A stretch of DNA of 21,542 nucleotides from Roseburia sp. CAG:309 (lineage in GTDB: Bacteria; Bacillota; Clostridia; Lachnospirales; Lachnospiraceae): NCBI GenBank assembly GCA_000434115.1, contig FR894081.1:5545-27086 (forward strand), given 5' to 3'. The stretch's first letter is position 1; every line of letters begins with the position of its first letter. The position numbers were made by a program, and so were the translations under genes. Shown here one piece after another: positions 14,911 through 21,542 of the stretch. Under the pieces are notes generated by a model that saw only the letters and a program-made list of their open reading frames with translations, did no database searches and was not told where the DNA came from.

Positions 14911-16638
14911 TTATTTTGTTTTGGCTGCATTCAAAAAAGCATCAAACGCCGGTTTCGGATCCTCTATTGATTTACCGAAAAGCAGTGGCTGGCACTGTCC
15001 TCTCCAGGAAATGCTATCGTAAAGCCCCCAGAGCGTAAGTCCGGTAATTCCTTTTTGGCTTACTGTCTTATCGCGGTTTTTCTGCTTTGCGATCACCATC
15101 TCCATAAAATCTTTTACAAAGACAGCTTGTTCTTGGATGGTTTCCCCTTCATTTTTATACGAATACGAAGGACCTTCTTTATCGGTTCCATCGGTATCAA
15201 AATTAATGGTAAAGTCAAGTTCTGTGATCTGAACCTCATATCCTGCCGCCATAAATTTCTCCAACGCTGCACCATACTCTTCAATCGTCGGTCTTTTGAT
15301 ATCTACATGGCTCTGCATACCGATTCCGGAGCAGATTTTTGCTTTTTCCCCTTCATTTATAAAATTGACAAGGGCAAGAAGATCCTCTACTTCAAAATAA
15401 GTATCATAGTCATTGTAAAATAATGTAACTTTATCTGTTGCATCATATTTTTCCAGCATCTCATAAGCACGTTCAAAGGCACGTTTTACATAAGACGGCG
15501 TTCCTTTCATATCTCCGTAAACACTCGTCCAGTTAAGAGACCATGCTCTTCCCCGATGAAGATATTCATTTACAACATCCCATGCATATACGATCTTACC
15601 GGTTTCTCCCGCAATCTCTTTTTCCTTTTTCATGATATGATCCATCACCGTAGATACATAAAAATCAATCCTTGCATTCATCGTATCCTTATCTACGACT
15701 GTCCTTGCCTGATATTTTTTTCCAAAGAACCAGGATGGCGTCTGGCTATGCCATAATAAAGTATGTGCCCGAAGATCCAGGCCGTTGTCGTACGCAGTTT
15801 GTAAAATCTTGTCAATGTTATCAAAATTCAACTTTGGCACTGTCGTTTCTTTATATTCTGCCGGGATCACGTATCCCAGTTTTACTGCTTCCTCTTTTGT
15901 GATAGCATTTACACTATTCCCTAAAACAGCATCTGGTTTCATCTCATTTTCCATTGTAATACTGTTAAAATGTTTCTTGATAAATGCCAGTGTTTTCTCA
16001 TCCTGAAGCTGGCCTCCTGATCCATAATTGGCACAGGTTCCCATATGGTCAAAAATCCCCTCATAGACGCCGCGGATACTGTCCGCTTCTGCCGGTGCCA
16101 GCGTTGGTTCCGGTTTCACAGTTGCTGTTGGCTGTACTGCCGGGGTTGACGTTGGAGTGTCAGGTGCCTTACTGGAGGAAGGCATTGTTGATGCCGGCAA
16201 AGGTGTTGTCAGCGCTGGTAATATAGTTACTGCCGCAGGCGCACCACTTGCTGTTACATCCGATACAGGCACCGGTGTTTTTACAGGCTGTGCCGGTTTT
16301 GCTTTCATCACTCTAACCTTACAAACAAGCACGAATTTCTTTTTCTGCTTCTTTACATTGCAGTAAATCTTAGCAGATCCCTTTTTCTTTGCTATGATCT
16401 GCGCTGATTTCTTTGATTTTTTTCCAATGGCTGCTACACTTTTTTTGCTGCTTTTCCAGGTCACTTTCGCATTCTTAACCGTTTTAACTTTTAAAATTGC
16501 TTTTTTTCCGGTTTCTAACCGAATACTCTTCTTTGATAAGCTTGGTTTTTTCGCTGCCTCTGCCTGTGCTCCCGCAGGAAGTGATGTTGTAAAACATACC
16601 GCAGCGGCAAGCAATACAGCAACTGCTTTCTTTCTCAT
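14911..16638 (-). CDS. Secreted endo-1,4-beta-xylanase (GH10) with N-terminal Ig-like domain
   Basis: 575 residues. The signal peptide is about 1-29 (MRKKAVAVLLAAAVCFTTSLPAGAQAEA). A very lysine-rich BIG_2-like domain covers about 30-112 (WKSSKKSVAAIGKKSKKS) and a Pro/Thr/Ala/Ser linker about 113-190. The GH10 barrel runs to the end. Acid/base E358 (WDVVNEYL) and nucleophile E473 (QITELDF) are both present, as are LRAHTLLWHSQTPSWFF and LTLWGLYDSISWRG, so the enzyme should be active. GH10 enzymes cut the beta-1,4-xylose backbone of xylan. The start at 16638 has SD AAGGAGGAC and directly precedes the signal peptide; the frame extends upstream to 16755 but only into the previous gene. It lies 19 bp behind the CE1-type esterase in one operon. 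No dockerin or sorting motif is seen; the basic domain may hold it on the wall. Confidence 0.94.
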   Translation of the reverse strand: MRKKAVAVLLAAAVCFTTSLPAGAQAEAAKKPSLSKKSIRLETGKKAILKVKTVKNAKVTWKSSKKSVAAIGKKSKKSAQIIAKKKGSAKIYCNVKKQKKKFVLVCKVRVMKAKPAQPVKTPVPVSDVTASGAPAAVTILPALTTPLPASTMPSSSKAPDTPTSTPAVQPTATVKPEPTLAPAEADSIRGVYEGIFDHMGTCANYGSGGQLQDEKTLAFIKKHFNSITMENEMKPDAVLGNSVNAITKEEAVKLGYVIPAEYKETTVPKLNFDNIDKILQTAYDNGLDLRAHTLLWHSQTPSWFFGKKYQARTVVDKDTMNARIDFYVSTVMDHIMKKEKEIAGETGKIVYAWDVVNEYLHRGRAWSLNWTSVYGDMKGTPSYVKRAFERAYEMLEKYDATDKVTLFYNDYDTYFEVEDLLALVNFINEGEKAKICSGIGMQSHVDIKRPTIEEYGAALEKFMAAGYEVQITELDFTINFDTDGTDKEGPSYSYKNEGETIQEQAVFVKDFMEMVIAKQKNRDKTVSQKGITGLTLWGLYDSISWRGQCQPLLFGKSIEDPKPAFDAFLNAAKTK

Positions 16639-16657
16639 ATTATTTGTCCTCCTTAAT

Positions 16658-18019
16658 TTATTGAAAGATTCGTCTTGCAAAATTGTACAATCCCTCTTTC
16701 CATGCAGTCCAGTCATGTCCATATGGCACATTATTGAACAAATGAGGTACGCCATTTTTGTCTAATGCCTTATGATACTTTGTTGGATTATCAGATACTA
16801 CATTGTCCTTATCTCCCTGCTGGATCATAATGAGCGTAGTGTCCTGATACTCTTCTGGTATCTTGAAAGTATCTTCCGTAAACAGTCCCTCTTCTGCACT
16901 GTATGGAAGAACTCCCGGTGCCGGTTCAAAAGCTCCGATGTAACTAAAGTAATCCAACATATTAAATCCACAATACAAACTGGTTCTTCCTCCCATTGAC
17001 AATCCGGCAATTGCATGATTATCTCTTCCTTCTTTAATGGAATAATGTTCTTCCATATACGGGATCAAACTGGTATTCAGTTCCTTGATCATACGATTGA
17101 ACATAACAAATCTTCCCGGATCAAGATAATTCCCCGGCATCTTTTCCCCCGGCACCTGAACAAGCTGGTTCGGGCATACAACGATTGTTTCCGGAAGTTT
17201 TCCCTCCCGCGTCAGATTGCCGGTAATAACTTCCGGATTTCCCTGTTTCCACTCATTTTCATCCCCCCCAATCCCATGAAGCAGATATAAGATGGGATAT
17301 TCTTTGGCTGCATCATAATCCTTTGGAACATAGACAACCGCTTTTCGTTTTGCTTCCGACACTTTGGAATAATAGGTAATTGTCTGTGGATCTGCATACT
17401 CATAATCCTTAACCTCTTTATCAAACTCACCCGGAACCTCAAAACGGTCATCAACAAATGATTTCGGCTTTGATGCCGCCGTTTCGAGCGGCGTAGCCAT
17501 TGGAGTTTCGCTTGGTGTTTCGCTTGGTGTTGCACTCGCTGTAACGACAGTGGCTGGTGTTGCCGTCGATACCATCCCCCCGCTCGGTGTAACCGTTGCT
17601 GCCGCCTCTGTCGCCACAGCAGCAGTTGCAACAGGTTCCTTTGACTGTTCTGCTGACTGCGTTACATCTTTTACATTCTTCACCATAACTTTGACCCTGC
17701 CAATCGTTTTTTTCTTCGTTTTTTTCTTCGTTTTTCTCTTTTCAACAACTGTAATTACCGCTTTTCCTGCTTTTTTTGCTGTTACCATTCCTTTCGCATT
17801 CACTTTCGCTACCAAAGGTTTGGAAGATTTAAAAATATATTTTGCCCCTTTTACCTTGTTTTTTATTTTGATCGTCCTCTTCTGTCCTGCCTCAAGTGTC
17901 ATTTTCTTTACTGTACACTTTGCTTTTGCAAAGACAAAACTTTCCGAAACCACCCCCGGCAAAACAATTGCACCAGCAAGCAGTATAGCAACTCTTTTCT
18001 TTGTTTTATTCGTAAACAT
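16658..18019 (-). CDS. Secreted CE1-type (feruloyl/acetyl xylan) esterase with N-terminal Ig-like domain
   Basis: 453 residues. The signal peptide is about 1-32. A basic BIG_2-like domain (about 33-113) contains KTKKKTKKKT, and the Thr/Pro/Ala/Ser linker covers about 114-190. The C-terminal alpha/beta hydrolase has YPILYLLHGIGGDENEW, nucleophile motif GLSMGG (S341), an acid around QQGDKDN (about 403) and H435 (YGHDW). This is the CE1/esterase D fold that removes acetyl or feruloyl groups from xylan; sequence alone does not decide which. The ATG at 18019 is chosen over the in-frame GTG at 18025, because the SD GGAGAGG would leave no spacing to the GTG. It is first in the operon with the GH10 xylanase and diverges from an AraC-family regulator. 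Confidence 0.87.
   Translation of the reverse strand: MFTNKTKKRVAILLAGAIVLPGVVSESFVFAKAKCTVKKMTLEAGQKRTIKIKNKVKGAKYIFKSSKPLVAKVNAKGMVTAKKAGKAVITVVEKRKTKKKTKKKTIGRVKVMVKNVKDVTQSAEQSKEPVATAAVATEAAATVTPSGGMVSTATPATVVTASATPSETPSETPMATPLETAASKPKSFVDDRFEVPGEFDKEVKDYEYADPQTITYYSKVSEAKRKAVVYVPKDYDAAKEYPILYLLHGIGGDENEWKQGNPEVITGNLTREGKLPETIVVCPNQLVQVPGEKMPGNYLDPGRFVMFNRMIKELNTSLIPYMEEHYSIKEGRDNHAIAGLSMGGRTSLYCGFNMLDYFSYIGAFEPAPGVLPYSAEEGLFTEDTFKIPEEYQDTTLIMIQQGDKDNVVSDNPTKYHKALDKNGVPHLFNNVPYGHDWTAWKEGLYNFARRIFQ
17505..17528 (-). repeat. 12-bp tandem repeat in the esterase linker
   Basis: GTTTCGCTTGGT is present twice in a row (17505-17516 and 17517-17528), followed by a partial copy. It encodes the TPSETPSE part of the Thr/Pro linker. 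In-frame gain or loss of units would change linker length only. Confidence 0.8.
17705..17740 (-). repeat. 12-bp tandem repeat with A7 tracts in the esterase Ig-like domain
   Basis: CGTTTTTTTCTT is present twice (17705-17716, 17717-17728), then a shorter variant with five Ts. On the coding strand these are A7 tracts encoding KKK in KTKKKTKKKT. Homopolymers of this length can slip, and a slip here would frameshift the gene before its catalytic domain. Confidence 0.75.
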
Positions 18020-18042
18020 TTTCACCTCTCCATTCTTTCTAA

Positions 18043-18075
18043 AAAATAGAACAATATTTTTTATGATTCTATTTT
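18043..18075. promoter_or_regulatory. Inverted repeat across the esterase promoter; candidate operator
   Basis: AAAATAGAA (18043-18051) and TTCTATTTT (18067-18075) are perfect 9-bp inverted repeats, 15 bp apart, or 24 bp centre to centre. One arm overlaps the esterase -10. Protein binding here would block esterase-xylanase transcription. The binding protein is unknown. Confidence 0.4.
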
Positions 18076-18099
18076 ACAACCTTGCTTTTTGTTTCTCAA
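18071..18099 (-). promoter_or_regulatory. Promoter of the esterase-xylanase operon
   Basis: On the minus strand, TTGAGA (18094-18099), a 17-bp spacer and TAAAAT (18071-18076), each 5 of 6 to consensus. It shares DNA with the oppositely directed AraC-gene promoter at 18082-18110. Confidence 0.6.
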
Positions 18100-18110
18100 T
18101 ATCGTATAAT
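18082..18110 (+). promoter_or_regulatory. Promoter of the AraC-family regulator gene
   Basis: TTGCTT (18082-18087), a 17-bp spacer and a perfect TATAAT (18105-18110). Start near 18117, about 34 bases before the ATG. It overlaps the divergent esterase promoter, so the two probably cannot be occupied at once. Confidence 0.65.
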
Positions 18111-18150
18111 TGCAATAAATACACATATAATTCGAAAAAGGAGAGATTTT

Positions 18151-18930
18151 ATGCATATCCATAACGCCATTTATAATACTGTTCATGAAGAAGGCTTTTC
18201 CATTTCCCATCCTTCCGGTATCGCCGACTTTCTGCTCTTATACATAAAGACACCAGCTTTACTTCAAATACGCGAAAATACATATACGATCACTGGTCCA
18301 TCGGTCGTTATCATCTCCGGTTATACCCCTTACAAATACCTCTCTGTCACAAAGCCATACTGCGACGATTACATCCATTTTCTTCCTCGGGATATAGATA
18401 GCTTTTTAAACAAATTGCACTTTCCTTTAAATCAACCTGTAAAAATTAACAACCATGCTTTGATTGATCCTATTATTCATGCCATTTGCCGTGAATATTA
18501 TGATGCAACCGAATATGTTCTTGACATTCAATATCATCAAATGATGCTTCTCATGACCCGTGTCGGCGAATCCTGGTCCGCCGAGCATTATCAAAATTCT
18601 AAAGTTCCTTATTTTGATAATCTTCTTGCGATACGAAAAAAAGTTTTAGCTGCCCCGGCAAAAAATTGGAAAATTAAAGATCTCGCCAAAGAAACTACAC
18701 TGTCTCCTGCTTATTTTCAGGTTTTATATAAGAAAGCATTTGGAACGACCTGTTTGTCCGACATTATAGAAAATAAGATTACGACGGCGAAAGAATACCT
18801 GCTTTCTACGGATATGTCAGTTGCCGATATTGCTTCCGAACTGGGTTACAGCCAGGTATATCATTTTATCCGGCAATTCAAAAAAAGCACCGGAGTTACC
18901 CCTGGTGCTTTCCGAAAATCAATGCAGTAA
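18151..18930 (+). CDS. AraC-family transcriptional regulator
   Basis: 259 residues. The N-terminal part (about 1-140) looks like the cupin-type ligand-binding region of the family (ALLQIRENTYTITGPSVVIIS). The C-terminal AraC/XylS domain has two helix-turn-helices: IKDLAKETTLSPAYFQVLYKK, then TAKEYLLSTDMSVADIASELGYSQVYHFIRQFKKSTGVTPGAFRK. The ATG at 18151 has SD AAGGAGAG; the frame is open further upstream, but that would run through the promoter. Divergence from the esterase-xylanase operon suggests it controls those genes in response to a xylan-derived sugar, which is inference from position. Its 3' end contains the probable terminator of the convergent purL gene. Confidence 0.92.
   Translation: MHIHNAIYNTVHEEGFSISHPSGIADFLLLYIKTPALLQIRENTYTITGPSVVIISGYTPYKYLSVTKPYCDDYIHFLPRDIDSFLNKLHFPLNQPVKINNHALIDPIIHAICREYYDATEYVLDIQYHQMMLLMTRVGESWSAEHYQNSKVPYFDNLLAIRKKVLAAPAKNWKIKDLAKETTLSPAYFQVLYKKAFGTTCLSDIIENKITTAKEYLLSTDMSVADIASELGYSQVYHFIRQFKKSTGVTPGAFRKSMQ
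18878..18911 (-). terminator. purL terminator located inside the AraC regulator gene
   Basis: On the minus strand, AAAGCACC, a 12-base loop, GGTGCTTT, then more Ts, giving an uninterrupted T-run of seven (arms 18904-18911 and 18884-18891). It lies 50-80 bases after the purL stop, entirely within the last codons of the opposing gene. Confidence 0.6.
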
Positions 18931-18962
18931 GCCACTATCAAGAACTTTCCTACATTTCTATT

Positions 18963-21542
18963 TTATTTAAAGTATTCTACGCCACTCTCAAAGATCAGCT
19001 GATTCTGGTCGCCGCAGATATTCAATGCAACACCATCGCCGCGGCGCTCAGAGTGTGCCATTTTTCCTAACACTCTTCCGTCCGGACTTGTGATTCCTTC
19101 GATTGCATAATAAGAACCGTTCGGATTGAAGTCTTCATCCATCGTCGGATTGCCGTTTACATCAACATACTGTGTAGCAACCTGTCCATTTTCGAACAAT
19201 TTATCAATCCACTCTTTGCTTGCAACAAAACGTCCTTCTCCGTGAGAAGCAGGCACAGCATAAACTCCGCCAAGTGTCGCTTTCTGAAGCCATGGTGACT
19301 TATTGGTAACCACTTTCGTATAAACTGATTTGCTGATATGACGGCCAATGCTATTGGTTGTCAATGTCGGCGAATCGTCTTTCTGTGTCTTAATCTCTCC
19401 GTAAGGAACCAGTCCCAGTTTAACCAATGCCTGGAAACCATTACAGATACCGAGTGCCAGACCATCTCTCTCCTGAAGGAGACGATGAACGGCTTCTTTG
19501 ATGCGCTCATTGCGAAATACGGAAGTGATAAACTTCGCGGAACCATCCGGTTCATCACCGGCACTGAATCCGCCGGAGAACATCAGAATCTGGGATTCGT
19601 TAATCGCTTTTTCAAACGCATCTACACTATCTTTAATATCTGCTTCTGTCATATTTTTAAATACAATACTTTCTGTCTCTGCTCCCGCAGCCACAAAAGA
19701 TTTCATCGTATCGTATTCACAGTTTGTACCTGGGAATACCGGAATAAATACTTTTGGTTTTGCCACTTTATGCTTGCACACATAAATCTCTTTGGCATCA
19801 TAAAGTCCGGTAGTAATCTTCTTGTCTTCTACTCCGGAGCGGGTTGGGAATACTTTTTCCAATGTCTGTGTCCAGGAAGCAATTGCCTCTTCCATCGATA
19901 CACTTTCCTTCCCATAAGTAAATTCCGCTTTCTCCGTAACGGTACCAACCACTTTATAATCCAATCCAAGAGAAGCTACTTTTTCTACATCTGTAGCATC
20001 CACTTCAAGAAGAAGATCGCCATAAGCCGGTTCAAAATATGTCGAAACAGCTTCTTTTTCTTCAAAGGCAACACCCAGTTTATTGCCAAATGCCATCTTG
20101 GCAGCTGCCTGAGCAATTCCTTTTCCTTCCAAAGCATAGGCTGCTTTCACAAGACCTGCTCTCATCTGTGCCGTTACTGTCTCGTACATGTTAAGTACAT
20201 AATCGTAATCCGGGAGATCATAAGCATCTTTGCGGATTGGCAGACATACAAGGACATCACCCGCTTTTTTCAATTCCGGTGTGACAACATCGGAAATCTT
20301 AGCCACATCTACGGCAAAAGAGCACAATGTCGGTGGTACGTCAATATCATTAAAGGTTCCTGACATACTGTCTTTTCCACCGATTGACGGAAGACCGAAT
20401 TTCATCTGTGCATCGTAAGCACCCAGCAACGCTGCCATCGGTTCTCCCCAGCGTTTGCTGTCTTCGGTCATACGTTTGAAGTATTCCTGGAAGGTAAAGC
20501 GGATCTTCTTGTAATCACCGCCGGCTGCCACAATCTTTGCTACCGAAGTAAGCACGGCATACTCTGCACCGTGATATGGACTCCAGCTCGTAAGATATGG
20601 ATCCATGCCATAACTCATCATCGTTACCGTATCGCATTTTCCATCCAATACCGGAAGTTTTGCAATCATGGTCTGCGTAGGTGTCAGCTGGTATTTACCA
20701 CCATATGGCATTGTAACCGTTGACGCTCCGATAGAACTGTCAAACATTTCCACCAATCCTTTTTTGGAGCAGACATTCAAATCTTTTAATGTGTCTGTGA
20801 AAGTATCTTTAAAGTTATCTTTCACTTCCGCTTTTTCCATATAATTCTCTGCTTTTGAAGGCATCGTAACCGTTACATCTGTTTCCTGATGCGCTCCGTT
20901 GGTATCCAGAAATGCGCGGGAAATATTTACAATTTCTTTGCCTCTCCAGGAAAGAACAAGTCTTGGAGTTTCCGTAACTACAGCTACCGGAATCGCCTCC
21001 AGGTTTTCCTCGTTTGCGTAACCAAGCATTTTATCTACATCTTTCGGATCTACAACAATTGCCATACGCTCCTGGGATTCGGAGATAGCAAGTTCTGTTC
21101 CATCCAAACCGGCATATTTCTTAGGCACTTTATCAAGATCCACACGCAGTCCGTCTGCCAGTTCACCGATTGCAACAGATACACCGCCGGCACCAAAGTC
21201 GTTACATTTTTTGATCAAACGGCTGACTTCTTCTCTGCGGAACAATCTCTGAATCTTACGCTCTGTCGGAGCATTACCTTTCTGTACTTCTGCACCACAG
21301 GTATCAATAGACTCTGTATTATGTGCTTTGGAAGATCCTGTCGCTCCACCACAGCCGTCTCGTCCGGTTCTTCCTCCAAGAAGAATGATGATATCGTCCG
21401 GATCTGAATTTTCACGAATTACGTTTTTACGTGGTGCAGCACCCATAACAGCACCGATTTCCAGACGTTTTGCCACATAATTCGGATGATAGATCTCATC
21501 TACCAGTCCTGTTGCAAGTCCGATCTGGTTACCATAAGAACT
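18963..21542 (-). CDS. purL: Phosphoribosylformylglycinamidine synthase, large single-chain form; 5' end beyond window
   Basis: 859 residues are visible and the frame stays open to the right edge (SSYGNQIGLATGLVDEIYHP), so the start lies outside; the full protein is usually about 1250 residues. Visible parts are the first synthase lobe (KRLEIGAVMGAAPRKN, DPDDIIILLGGRTGRDG), the second lobe (MSYGMDPYLTSWSPYHGAEYAVL, LPSIGGKDSMSGTF) and a C-terminal glutamine amidotransferase. The last has the nucleophile cysteine in ALGICNGFQ (codon at 19443-19445), then PASHGEGRF and MAHSERRGDG. The enzyme makes FGAM from FGAR, ATP and glutamine in purine synthesis. Fusion of synthase and glutaminase in one chain differs from the PurS/PurQ/PurL set of Bacillus but is common in Clostridia. 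A terminator follows inside the convergent AraC gene. Confidence 0.96.
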   Translation of the reverse strand, partial: SSYGNQIGLATGLVDEIYHPNYVAKRLEIGAVMGAAPRKNVIRENSDPDDIIILLGGRTGRDGCGGATGSSKAHNTESIDTCGAEVQKGNAPTERKIQRLFRREEVSRLIKKCNDFGAGGVSVAIGELADGLRVDLDKVPKKYAGLDGTELAISESQERMAIVVDPKDVDKMLGYANEENLEAIPVAVVTETPRLVLSWRGKEIVNISRAFLDTNGAHQETDVTVTMPSKAENYMEKAEVKDNFKDTFTDTLKDLNVCSKKGLVEMFDSSIGASTVTMPYGGKYQLTPTQTMIAKLPVLDGKCDTVTMMSYGMDPYLTSWSPYHGAEYAVLTSVAKIVAAGGDYKKIRFTFQEYFKRMTEDSKRWGEPMAALLGAYDAQMKFGLPSIGGKDSMSGTFNDIDVPPTLCSFAVDVAKISDVVTPELKKAGDVLVCLPIRKDAYDLPDYDYVLNMYETVTAQMRAGLVKAAYALEGKGIAQAAAKMAFGNKLGVAFEEKEAVSTYFEPAYGDLLLEVDATDVEKVASLGLDYKVVGTVTEKAEFTYGKESVSMEEAIASWTQTLEKVFPTRSGVEDKKITTGLYDAKEIYVCKHKVAKPKVFIPVFPGTNCEYDTMKSFVAAGAETESIVFKNMTEADIKDSVDAFEKAINESQILMFSGGFSAGDEPDGSAKFITSVFRNERIKEAVHRLLQERDGLALGICNGFQALVKLGLVPYGEIKTQKDDSPTLTTNSIGRHISKSVYTKVVTNKSPWLQKATLGGVYAVPASHGEGRFVASKEWIDKLFENGQVATQYVDVNGNPTMDEDFNPNGSYYAIEGITSPDGRVLGKMAHSERRGDGVALNICGDQNQLIFESGVEYFK

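Noticed and set aside
17550..18164. 204-codon open frame on the plus strand with repetitive hydrophobic sequence
   Set aside because: It is the complement of Lys- and Ala/Thr-rich coding sequence in the esterase gene; the apparent membrane segments are simply reversed lysine codons.
19338..20363. 341-codon open frame on the plus strand inside purL
   Set aside because: It is antisense to strongly conserved purL sequence, its translation is rich in Cys/Phe/His/Arg with no recognisable domain, and no SD or promoter is evident. It is a frame shadow.

Overview
The window (about 21.5 kb, moderately AT-rich) looks like chromosome of an anaerobic, endospore-lineage Gram-positive of the Clostridia, most likely a gut or rumen Lachnospiraceae. 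The reasons are a class III (oxygen-sensitive) ribonucleotide reductase, spoIVB next to recN, a large single-chain PurL, secreted xylan enzymes with bacterial Ig-like (BIG_2-type) domains and Thr/Pro linkers, and strong SD sequences with SigA-type promoters. The family assignment is inference. I see no insertion sequence, phage gene or CRISPR array.

Layout. 1-652 (-): 5' part of nrdD, running off the left edge, with two candidate NrdR boxes upstream. 1028-1727 (+): a small membrane-protein pair (DUF4234, DUF2752), closed by a bidirectional terminator. 1790-4994 (-): a three-gene ABC-2 exporter operon (ATPase, then two permeases). Divergent from it, 5187-6889 (+): a NarL-type histidine kinase and response regulator. 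Together these match the layout of the Bacillus LnrJK-LnrLMN antibiotic-sensing and efflux system. A 12-bp palindrome lies between the two divergent promoters. 6892-9882 (-): spoIVB and recN. Their frequent partners spo0A and argR are not beside them here. 9899-13804 (-): a 1301-residue Ig-repeat surface protein. 14034-14106 (-): tRNA-Gly(GCC). 14195-14791 (-): maf. 14911-18019 (-): a CE1-type esterase and GH10 xylanase operon, divergent from an AraC-family regulator (18151-18930, +). 18963-21542 (-): the 3' two thirds of purL, running off the right edge.

How it fits together. The exporter and two-component genes probably form a self-contained envelope-stress or antibiotic-resistance module. 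The esterase, xylanase and AraC regulator form a xylan-degradation locus: the esterase would remove acyl decorations and the xylanase cut the backbone. Both enzymes carry the same N-terminal layout (signal peptide, very basic Ig-like domain, Thr/Pro/Ala linker), and the basic domain resembles the C-terminal repeats of the 1301-residue protein. This suggests a shared way of staying on the cell surface. Several intergenic regions hold overlapping control signals: divergent overlapping promoters, a repeat that can cover the maf ribosome-binding site only in read-through RNA, and a terminator placed inside an opposing gene.
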